The position numbers and the translations under genes were made by a program. DNA of 64,000 nt from S015-6 sp964479535 (lineage in GTDB: Bacteria > Desulfobacterota > DSWW01), in assembly GCA_964479535.1 (NCBI GenBank), contig CAYZMM010000026.1, positions 1-64,000 of the forward strand, read 5' to 3'. The notes below the pieces were generated by a model. It was given only the letters and a program-made list of their open reading frames with translations, made no database searches and had not been told where the DNA came from. Of the stretch, positions 57,522 through 64,000 are shown one piece after another; position 1 is the first letter of the stretch; the number at the start of each line of letters is the position of its first letter.

Positions 57522-57939
57522 TTACATTCTCCCCAGTCTTGGAAGAACAGCGAATATTGATGTTATCAACCCGAATTTCCTGCGACGCGAAATCGTAGCC
57601 ATGCCTTTTCGAAATCTGATACAGATCGTACCCATGTGACCTGCCACATTGTCCACCATGTGGACCAACCCTCCCTCGTTCGACTCCTTGAGGATCTTGA
57701 AGGTCTCCTCGGAGCTGACTCGTGTAAACCGTCCCACGCTTGACCATCCGGTTCAAGGTCTCTTCGAGGAAGCCCGCCCCGTCCGGGAGCGTTTCCAGGA
57801 GTTCAGAGATCGTAGTGTTTTCCATCGGAAGCCTCAGGGCGAGCTTCGCCTCGTCAACGGGAAAGAGAACCTTGAGAATTTCAATGAGTGCAGGGGATGT
57901 GGGCGCCCCGACGATTCCCTGGTCCAGGTGCCCAGCCAG
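57522..57939 (-). pseudogene. Frameshifted 4Fe-4S-type protein remnant
   Basis: Read on the - strand, one frame gives LAGHLDQGIVGAPTSPALIE and continues ILKVLFPVDEAKLALRLPME...TLNRMVKRGTVYTS; a second frame then continues SSEETFKILKESNEGGLVHM and VDNVAGHMGTIC. Together they match the N-terminal and middle parts of a family of 4Fe-4S proteins in which a Cys-rich cluster normally follows the last motif. Here a stop (57940-57942) precedes the first part, a one-base shift joins the two (near 57720), and the Cys-rich part is replaced by unrelated sequence. The gene is therefore broken. Confidence 0.65.
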
Positions 57940-58081
57940 CTACAATGGTGGTCAAACGAATCAAGTAGTTGTGAGTGGGCGTCTTTCGTTTTGACATACA
58001 ACTCTTGTCGCCTGTATTCTGCCACTTCCAGAACCGATTTCCTATGTCCTACTGTCAATTTGGCATAGAAGGAGCAGGCAT

Positions 58082-59119
58082 ATGGAAAAGATCACAAACC
58101 GCGTCAAGGCCATGGCGAAGAGCTATGGAGCGGTTGCGGTCGGCATTGCAACCACGGACACGCTTGCAGACGGCCCGCCGTCGACCGATCTGACTTATGT
58201 ACTGCCGGAGGCCAGATCTGCGGTGACGTTTGCCGTTCCCCTGGATCAGGATTGCATGGATCCCTGGTTCAACAAGAGAAGTCATTCGGATCATTTCCAG
58301 AACAATATCCGCACCAATGTCATGGCCAGCGGGATCTCTTTGGAGATCGCCAATTACTTGCAGCAGAAAGGCTTCGCTGCTGCCCCGCTGGCATCTAATG
58401 CCGCCTACCGGCAGGAAACTCCGAACGGGCGTTTTGATGAAAAACCGCCCATCTCACACCGCTACCTGGCCGTCCGGTCAGGCGTGGGATTTTTCGGTTT
58501 TTCGGGCAACGTTCTCACAGCGGATAGCGGCGCTGGTATCATTCTGGGTTCTGTGGTTACGGCTGCCGAGCTGATGGCGACCGACCCCATCCCTGAATCA
58601 GAGCATTACTGCGACGATTGTCAATTGTGCGTGGCAAGCTGCGCCTCGGGATTCATTGACGGGAAACAGAAGATAGATGTCACCATGGGCGGCATGCGGT
58701 TTTCCTACTCGAAGAGGCATCACCATAACCGCTGTGATTATGTTTGCGGTGGATTCACGGGTCTGCACAAATCCGGTAGGTGGTCAACCTGGTCTCCAGG
58801 CCGATTTCCCATCCCGGACAGCGACGAGGATTTTCAAGCGGCGCTCCTAAATGCAGTGGGTCCCTATCTCAATCGACCCAAGAAAGGGTCGTTTGTTTTC
58901 AATGCGCTCATGCCGGGCGACCGTGTGGAGTTGACTTGCGGAAATTGCCAGCTTATCTGTCATCCGGACAAAGCGGTGCGCAAGGCGCGCTACAAGATGT
59001 TGGTCGAGAGCGGTGTAATCGTCGAGCATCCGGACGGCACTCGGGAAGCGGTTTCGGCGGAAGAGGCCGAAGAACACCTAGCACGCATGCCGCCAGAGCA
59101 AAAGGCACTTTACGAATAG
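58082..59119 (+). CDS. QueG/reductive-dehalogenase-like 4Fe-4S protein
   Basis: The 345-residue protein has two ferredoxin-type clusters late in the sequence: CDDCQLCVASC (CxxCxxCxxxC) and CGNCQLICHP. The N-terminal half resembles the cobalamin-binding fold of epoxyqueuosine reductase and related proteins (AKSYGAVAVGIATTDTL, YVLPEARSAVTFAVPLD, YLAVRSGVGFFGFSGNVLT). Unlike QueG it lacks C-terminal HEAT-like repeats, and unlike respiratory dehalogenases it has no Tat signal, so it is best called a relative of unknown substrate. AAGGAG precedes the start. The broken 4Fe-4S gene lies just upstream on the other strand. Confidence 0.75.
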   Translation: MEKITNRVKAMAKSYGAVAVGIATTDTLADGPPSTDLTYVLPEARSAVTFAVPLDQDCMDPWFNKRSHSDHFQNNIRTNVMASGISLEIANYLQQKGFAAAPLASNAAYRQETPNGRFDEKPPISHRYLAVRSGVGFFGFSGNVLTADSGAGIILGSVVTAAELMATDPIPESEHYCDDCQLCVASCASGFIDGKQKIDVTMGGMRFSYSKRHHHNRCDYVCGGFTGLHKSGRWSTWSPGRFPIPDSDEDFQAALLNAVGPYLNRPKKGSFVFNALMPGDRVELTCGNCQLICHPDKAVRKARYKMLVESGVIVEHPDGTREAVSAEEAEEHLARMPPEQKALYE

Positions 59120-59260
59120 TCAATGATTCTCATATTCCAGCCGGGATCCCTGTCGGGCTTGCCTTCTATTCTTGGTATTCCTTTCTGAAAGCTGAAAACC
59201 ACGCAGGGTATCGCTCTTGAGCAATCTTCGTGAGGTCCCTTTCGTCGACTCGCAAAGGGA

Positions 59261-60799
59261 TCAGGTTCCACAAAAAGTGCGGTAGCACGCTGTAAAGGAA
59301 TCAGCCGCAGGTTCTGCGAATTTGGCGAAATTGAGCTTCTCATCATAAGGCCGCAGAAGTGCAGCCAGCAACTCCTGGAATGGCTCGAGGTTAAATTCGT
59401 CCGACGCAGCCGCCAGCGCTTCCTCAACATGATGGTTACGAGGAATGAGCCAGGGATTCACCTCACGCATCGCTTGTCCACGTCTTTGCGCGGAGTCCAT
59501 TCCGTTCATTGAGACACGACCCCTGTCCTGCTCGGCACAGCGAGTCTGCCATTTTACCAGCCACCCATCCAGCGCGGTCTGTTTGGAGAACAAATCGCGT
59601 AATTCGGACAACTGCCCCTCGGCCGCGTTGGCAAGTTTTCGCCAGGCAAGCGTGTAATCCACCTTGTCGGCCTGTAACAGCGTCAGCCATTCGTCTATCA
59701 GAGCCGCATCAACAGGAAGATCCTGATCCGTCCCACCAATCAAGCCCAGCTTCGCACGCATGATTTCCAGCCAATTGTGTCGATAGGTCTCAGGAAAGGA
59801 TTCCAATACTTCCTTGGCGAGTTCGACGGCCCGGTGCTGGTCATCAGACAGCAAAGGCAGCAAGGTCTCTGCCAGCCTGGCCAGATTCCACTGTGCGATG
59901 GGAGGTTGATTCCTGTAGGCATAGCGTCCTTGTCCATCAATGGAGCTGAATACGGCATTGGGATTATAGGCTTCCATAAATGCACAAGGCCCATAGTCAA
60001 TCGTTTCTCCGGCAATGCTTACGTTGTCCGTGTTCATGACACCGTGGATGAAACCGAGGCTCATCCAATGGGCCACCAAAGCGGCTTGCCGCCGTGTTGC
60101 CAAGCGCAGGAACTCCAGGTAGGAATCTGCTTTCTCCAGCAGCGCTGGATAATGTCGGGCAATGGTGTAATCGGCCAGGCGTTTTACACGGTCATGCTCG
60201 CCCCTTGCGGCAAAGAACTGAAACGTGCCAATGCGGATGTGGCTGGCCGCGACACGGGTCAGGACAGCACCAGGTAATACTGTGTCACGATATACGGGTT
60301 CACCGGTTGCGGTGACTGCGAGGGCGCGCGTGGTGGGTACACCCAAGGCATGCATGCCTTCTCCAATCAAGACCTCCCGCAGCATGGGGCCGATCGCGGC
60401 TTTGCCGTCGCCGCCACGGGAGAAGGGAGTACGCCCCGAGCCTTTGAAACAGATGTCGTATCGCTTCCCCTGCTGATTGATGATTTCGCCGATTACGAGG
60501 GCGCGACCATCGCCCAGTTGAGGGCTGAAATGGCCAAACTGATGGCCTGCGTAGGCCTGCGCAATGGGTTCTGCTCCCTCAGGTAGCCGATTACCTGAAA
60601 ATAGCGCAGCCAATGTAGGTGTGTCATGAAGGTTGAAATCCAGACAAAGGTCTTCTGCCAGCGTCTGGTTAAAGTAGAGCAGATCGGGCTCTGGCTTGGC
60701 CTCAGGTAGGCAGGCTGCATAAAAACCTGATAATTCCCGTGCATAGGAATTGTCAAAAGGAAACCTAATGATCTCTTCTGCTACTCGTTCAGCTTTCAT
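59261..60799 (-). CDS. selO: Protein adenylyltransferase SelO (YdiU/UPF0061)
   Basis: The 512-residue pseudokinase-fold enzyme transfers AMP to Ser/Thr/Tyr residues of targets. Family segments are AQAYAGHQFGHFSPQLGDGRA, LKGSGRTPFSRGGDGKA (here CFKGSGRTPFSRGGDGKAA), REVLIGEGMHALGVPTTRAL, GFIHGVMNTDNVSIAGETIDYGPCAFM. The end CGT places a Cys at the position occupied by selenocysteine in animal SelO. The gene is noticeably less GC-rich than the rest of the window and its sequence resembles gammaproteobacterial SelO, pointing to transfer. AGGAGGG lies upstream of the start with long spacing. Confidence 0.94.
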   Translation of the reverse strand: MKAERVAEEIIRFPFDNSYARELSGFYAACLPEAKPEPDLLYFNQTLAEDLCLDFNLHDTPTLAALFSGNRLPEGAEPIAQAYAGHQFGHFSPQLGDGRALVIGEIINQQGKRYDICFKGSGRTPFSRGGDGKAAIGPMLREVLIGEGMHALGVPTTRALAVTATGEPVYRDTVLPGAVLTRVAASHIRIGTFQFFAARGEHDRVKRLADYTIARHYPALLEKADSYLEFLRLATRRQAALVAHWMSLGFIHGVMNTDNVSIAGETIDYGPCAFMEAYNPNAVFSSIDGQGRYAYRNQPPIAQWNLARLAETLLPLLSDDQHRAVELAKEVLESFPETYRHNWLEIMRAKLGLIGGTDQDLPVDAALIDEWLTLLQADKVDYTLAWRKLANAAEGQLSELRDLFSKQTALDGWLVKWQTRCAEQDRGRVSMNGMDSAQRRGQAMREVNPWLIPRNHHVEEALAAASDEFNLEPFQELLAALLRPYDEKLNFAKFAEPAADSFTACYRTFCGT

Positions 60800-61156
60800 A
60801 TATTCTTCTCAACCCTCCTGATTCGACTCCAGATGATGGTCCTGAGCAATATGAAGCAGGATTCATGACTTCTGTAGCTTAGATTCATCGCAATTCAGGG
60901 TCGTTTCAATCTTGCCCATCCTTGCATGCACAGGGTTTGGGCGAAGAGGCAATTGAGATCAAGTAATAGAAAATAGAAAGTTGTTGTGGTGAATTGCGGT
61001 CTCAGTCACCTACGCCGAAGGCGCTTAACCACCTAATCCATATATCACCCCGCGTTGCTAGGCATTCGTTGCGAACTCGGCTACAGGGATGCTCGTGAAA
61101 GGGCCTGGATTCTTCTTCGCGTGGAACGGATGGAGCCGTCGGTCTTGCCCCTCTTG
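60800..61156. other. Intergenic stretch without identifiable gene
   Basis: A lower-GC stretch with no convincing open frame. It holds a small CGCC-GAA-GGCG dyad near 61013 and nothing else that I can name. It may be the edge of the segment carrying selO. Confidence 0.5.
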
Positions 61157-61885
61157 TCATGCAACTTTCTTTTCAAGCGCCTTACGGGCGATACGTGTCA
61201 CGTAGACGGTTACGGTGACCGTCGCCAGGAGGCCCACAACGCGGAGGGCCCACTGTGCGGTCGTCGCGGGGCCGCCTCCGGCTCCGAGGGTTGCCAGATC
61301 TCCGGCGAGGGACCCGATGTAAACATACATGACGGTTCCCGGCAGCATTCCGATCCAGGATGCCAGGAAGTAATCCCGCAAGGATACCTTGGTGATGCCA
61401 TAAGCGTAGTTGAGCAAATTGAAGGGGAAGATCGGGGAGAGCCGCGTAAGCCCGACGATCTTCCACCCCTCCCGGGCCACGGTTTCATCGATGGCCTTGA
61501 ACTTCTCGTTTCCTTCGATCCTTCGTTCCACCCACCCCCGTGCGAGGTATCGCCCCACGAGGAAGGCGCTCGTCGCGCCAAGGGTGGCGGCGATCGAGAC
61601 AAGGATCGAGCCCTTGATTACGCCGAAGATCGCGCCAGCCCCCAGCGTCAGAATCGATCCGGGCAGGAAGAAAACGCTGGCAAGGACATAAGTGACAACG
61701 AAGAGCACCGGACCCATGGGCCCAAGGCCCCGGATCCACTGCAGTGCAGCGCTGAAGAGATCCTGTGCGTGAAAAAACCGGGCCGCTGCGAGGAGAGCCG
61801 CTGCAAGCACGACGCCCAGGACCCATTTCCATGGGGAGGCCCCTCCGCGCTTCTCCGGAGGATCTGTCTTGAGGGTTGATTCCAT
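61157..61885 (-). CDS. TVP38/TMEM64 (VTT domain) membrane protein
   Basis: The 242-residue membrane protein has an N-terminal charged cytoplasmic part, a membrane helix (about 20-38) and the VTT/DedA-like core: LFVVTYVLASVFFLPGSILTLGAGAIFG, ATLGATSAFLVGRYLARGW, LTRLSPIFPFNLLNYAYGITKV and two C-terminal helices. The FNLLNY..G.T motif is characteristic. Family members are thought to move phospholipids across membranes or affect membrane potential; the role here is unknown. Confidence 0.9.
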   Translation of the reverse strand: MESTLKTDPPEKRGGASPWKWVLGVVLAAALLAAARFFHAQDLFSAALQWIRGLGPMGPVLFVVTYVLASVFFLPGSILTLGAGAIFGVIKGSILVSIAATLGATSAFLVGRYLARGWVERRIEGNEKFKAIDETVAREGWKIVGLTRLSPIFPFNLLNYAYGITKVSLRDYFLASWIGMLPGTVMYVYIGSLAGDLATLGAGGGPATTAQWALRVVGLLATVTVTVYVTRIARKALEKKVA

Positions 61886-61894
61886 GCGAAGATG

Positions 61895-62188
61895 TCACAT
61901 CTCGAAAACATTGCCGGTGACCTCTTCCCCATTGTACCTCACATCCGCAGTGCCTTCCTGGGGCTCGCCGAATGACATGGGTATCTCCAGGTAGACCTCG
62001 GCGGCAGTATCACCGGACAGGTAGACGGTTCCGGTCAAGGTGCCAATTCCGAAGAAGTTCAAATCGCCGTAGATGACCCCATTCGACACCACTGTCCGGT
62101 TGCCGCTGCATTCGATACCCGATAGGGAGTCGTAGTCGAGGGAGTCCGTGTAATCCACGAAGGTGAAGGTGATGACATTGGGCGACAT
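61895..62188 (-). CDS. Small hypothetical beta-rich protein
   Basis: A 97-residue open frame with alternating hydrophobic strands (VITFTFVDYTDSLDYDSLSG, NRTVVSNGVIYGDLNFFGIG, TLTGTVYLSGDTAAEVYLEI). There is no signal peptide and no upstream ribosome binding site that stands out; a stop lies 8 codons upstream in frame. The pattern resembles the C-terminal part of an extracellular beta-sandwich or lipocalin-like protein, so it could be a fragment. It ends 9 bp before the VTT protein gene on the same strand. Confidence 0.5.
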   Translation of the reverse strand: MSPNVITFTFVDYTDSLDYDSLSGIECSGNRTVVSNGVIYGDLNFFGIGTLTGTVYLSGDTAAEVYLEIPMSFGEPQEGTADVRYNGEEVTGNVFEM

Positions 62189-62501
62189 GGTGTGACGGTA
62201 GAAATCGTATCACACCACTCCTCTGTCTGCAAAAAACATTATTTTATCTGAAGCAGAAACCCTGCGAAACTCCCTGCCCTTCCGCAGCGGGAAGATTCGC
62301 CGGGAAGGAGTCCAGGTTCACCGAGGAACAGCTCGCCTGTGCGCTCAAGCAAGCTGACATGGGCTCCGGCAAGCCATCGAAATCGTGTATTTTTTCTTCC
62401 GGTCTGATAAAGTGTAGGGTGACCGGCTACGTTCCCATGAGCGACCGCGATTCATTGTAGCAAGGCCGGCGAAGGAACCACGTCGAAGAGGGGATACAGG
62501 C
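62189..62501. other. Divergent intergenic region
   Basis: This 313-bp gap separates the small - strand gene from the DUF1329 gene. It is AT-rich at both ends (ACATTATTTTATCTG near 62240 and TATTTTTTCTTCC near 62392) and probably holds promoters, but I cannot place one with confidence. Confidence 0.4.
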
Positions 62502-63872
62502 ATGACGAGGAACTCGAAATGGAGGCTCCCCATTATCTGCATCCTTGGCTTACTTGTGGCCGTGACCCAGGCCGAAGCGAAGGTCTCGTCAGAGGAGGCG
62601 GCGAAGCTCGTGGACGGAACGCTCACGCCCCTGGGTGCCGAGAGGAAGGGGAACGAGGCCGGGACCATTCCCCCCTGGGAAGGAGGCATTACCGAAATTC
62701 CTCCGGGGTACACGAAAAAAGATTACATAGACCCCTTTCCGGAGGACGAAATCCTGTTCACGATCGACGCCTCGAACGTGGCGGAACACGCGGACCATCT
62801 GTCGCCCGGACAGAGGGCACTCTTCGAGCGTTACCCGAACACCTACAAGATGAACGTGTACCCGAGCCGACGCAGTGCCTCCTATCCGCAGCGGATCTAT
62901 GACTGGGCGGTGAAGAATGCCACCACCGCCGAGCTGGTCGAAGGGGGCAATGGTTTCCGGAATGCTCGGGAATCGATCCCCTTCCCGATACCGAAGGAAG
63001 GCGTGGAGGCGGTCTGGAACCACCTGGCACGCTACCGGGCCGAAACCGTCTACCGGGTCTACGCCAGCATCGCGCCCACTGCGGGTGGGGCATACACAGT
63101 CGTGCTGGCGGAGGGGACGACCTTTCTGCCCTACTCGGTGAAAGGCGCGACGGCCGAATCGCTCGACAACGTCCTGATCTATACCCTCCGGCGGGTGCTC
63201 GAACCGTCGAGGATGGCGGGGCAGCTCTACCTGGTGCACGAGACCATGGATCAGGTCAAGGAGCCTCGGCGGGCCTGGACGTACAACCCGGGACAGCGTC
63301 GTGTGCGAATGGCGCCGAACGTGGCCTACGACCAGCCGGACAGCACCTGCGACGGACTGGCGACGGTGGACATGCTCGAGATGTTCAACGGCGCAACGGA
63401 TCGCTACGAATGGACCCTCGTCGGCAAGACGGAAATGTACGTACCGTACAATGCCTACAAGGTCGCCGATCGTCGTTACAAGTACAAGGACATCATACGG
63501 CCCGGCCACGTCAACCCGGACCTGCTTCGTTACGAATTGCACCGGGTCTGGCACGTGGAAGCAAAGCTGAAACAGGGGACCAAGCACATCTACGGGAGAA
63601 GGACCTTCTTCATCGACGAGGACACCTGGACGATCCTGGTCGCGGACCTCTATGACAACCGGGACGAGATCTGGCGGGTTTCCGAGGAACACACCGTCAA
63701 CCTTTACGACATCCCCACCGTGGTGCCGGCGGCGGAGTTTCACATGGACCTGCAGAACGGCCGCTACGTCGCCCGCGGGTTGATGAACGAGGGGACGCCC
63801 TGGAGCTTGGACAAAGAGTATTCCGCTGACATGTTCACCCCCGCAGCAATGCGCAGGGCGGTCCGCCGCTGA
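62502..63872 (+). CDS. DUF1329 outer-membrane-associated protein
   Basis: The 456-residue protein has a signal peptide (cleavage near AEAKVSS). The mature region matches the DUF1329 family, a LolA/LolB-like incomplete beta-barrel: EEAAKLVDGTLTPLGAERKGNEAGTIPPWEGG at the start and AWTYNPGQRRVRMAPNVAYD in the middle, then GKTEMYVPYNAYKV and GRRTFFIDEDTW. In pseudomonads such genes pair with DUF1302 outer-membrane proteins and are linked to hydrophobic-compound uptake or export; the window ends before any partner could be seen. Confidence 0.88.
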   Translation: MTRNSKWRLPIICILGLLVAVTQAEAKVSSEEAAKLVDGTLTPLGAERKGNEAGTIPPWEGGITEIPPGYTKKDYIDPFPEDEILFTIDASNVAEHADHLSPGQRALFERYPNTYKMNVYPSRRSASYPQRIYDWAVKNATTAELVEGGNGFRNARESIPFPIPKEGVEAVWNHLARYRAETVYRVYASIAPTAGGAYTVVLAEGTTFLPYSVKGATAESLDNVLIYTLRRVLEPSRMAGQLYLVHETMDQVKEPRRAWTYNPGQRRVRMAPNVAYDQPDSTCDGLATVDMLEMFNGATDRYEWTLVGKTEMYVPYNAYKVADRRYKYKDIIRPGHVNPDLLRYELHRVWHVEAKLKQGTKHIYGRRTFFIDEDTWTILVADLYDNRDEIWRVSEEHTVNLYDIPTVVPAAEFHMDLQNGRYVARGLMNEGTPWSLDKEYSADMFTPAAMRRAVRR

Positions 63873-63932
63873 CCCGGGAGAGGGGATCGAACGGGCGTCC
63901 CCTTCTTTTGGATTGCCCCGTGTCAAGGCTTG

Positions 63933-63950
63933 CCCCCTGTGGACAGGGGG
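63933..63950. other. Hairpin near window end
   Basis: CCCCCTG-TGGA-CAGGGGG forms a 7-bp GC stem about 60 bp after the DUF1329 gene. No T-run follows in + direction. It may act as a Rho-independent-like stabiliser or terminator of that transcript. Confidence 0.4.
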
Positions 63951-64000
63951 GCGCACACATCCCGATGTCCGGCCCCGAATGAGGGGGGCACGCTCGCCTC

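Noticed and set aside
1..64000. tRNA, rRNA or riboswitch genes
   Set aside because: I looked for T-loop-like GTTCGAATCC stretches and CCA ends and saw none in a cloverleaf context. A tRNAscan and Rfam search would be decisive.

Overview
The window reads as a high-GC chromosome segment from a Gram-negative bacterium, most likely a deltaproteobacterium in the broad sense (Desulfobacterota/Myxococcota type). The basis is gene order (phoH-ybeY-prfB-lysS-lolCE-lolD-bamA-skp-lpxD-fabZ-lpxA-oxidoreductase-lpxB-lpxK-lpxL-heptose genes), an anaerobe-type 4-hydroxybutyryl-CoA dehydratase, a PfaC/Pfa3-like fatty acid synthase, and many acyl-CoA enzymes. This placement is inferred from gene content; no 16S rRNA or tRNA gene is present.

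Region 1 (1-21179, + strand) is an envelope and translation block. PhoH and YbeY are followed by RF2, which has an intact programmed +1 frameshift, then LysS, the LolCDE lipoprotein release system, BamA, Skp, and lipid A genes lpxD-fabZ-lpxA-(Gfo/Idh oxidoreductase)-lpxB-lpxK-lpxL. A GmhB/HldE-like fusion, a heptosyltransferase and a Trm112-like protein close the block. Two fusions stand out: a DUF374 acyltransferase joined to LpxK, and GmhB joined to a shortened nucleotidyltransferase. MsbA and WaaA, often found beside these genes, are absent here. Two copies of a palindromic element with co-varying arms and a 14-bp minisatellite lie in this block.

Region 2 (21180-28667, +) begins with a structured intergenic element. 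It then carries a small secreted protein, a scramblase-like protein, a patatin-like lipase, a zinc-ribbon protein with decapeptide repeats, a free-standing PEP-synthase N-terminal domain, an SDR, a CubicO-type lipoprotein and an acyl-CoA dehydrogenase.

Region 3 (28668-48935) is mostly on the - strand: an AKR without the usual catalytic tetrad, a CoA-transferase/GNAT fusion, a methyltransferase next to a truncated ferredoxin, a beta-hydroxyacid dehydrogenase, and a 2415-residue KS-CLF-AT-DH-DH synthase with no ACP or ketoreductase. The synthase is divergent from an SdsA-like metallo-hydrolase lipoprotein and near a PlsC-type acyltransferase. An antiporter, 4-hydroxybutyryl-CoA dehydratase with a small CGGC protein, a ZIP transporter and an FKBP follow.

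Region 4 (49003-56741) has a B12/radical-SAM enzyme, a Cys-rich surface protein with a C-terminal sorting-type tail, and a + strand set of CoA-binding ligase subunit, C45-type Ntn hydrolase and AMP-forming acyl-CoA ligase. Region 5 (56742-61156) looks compositionally different and partly decayed: unassigned DNA, a broken 4Fe-4S gene, a QueG-like protein and SelO. The window ends with a VTT-domain membrane protein, a small beta-rich protein and a DUF1329 protein.

The best candidate for an undescribed system is the locus around the stand-alone KS-CLF-AT-DH-DH synthase (32752-43929). The repeat families and the LPS-gene fusions come next.
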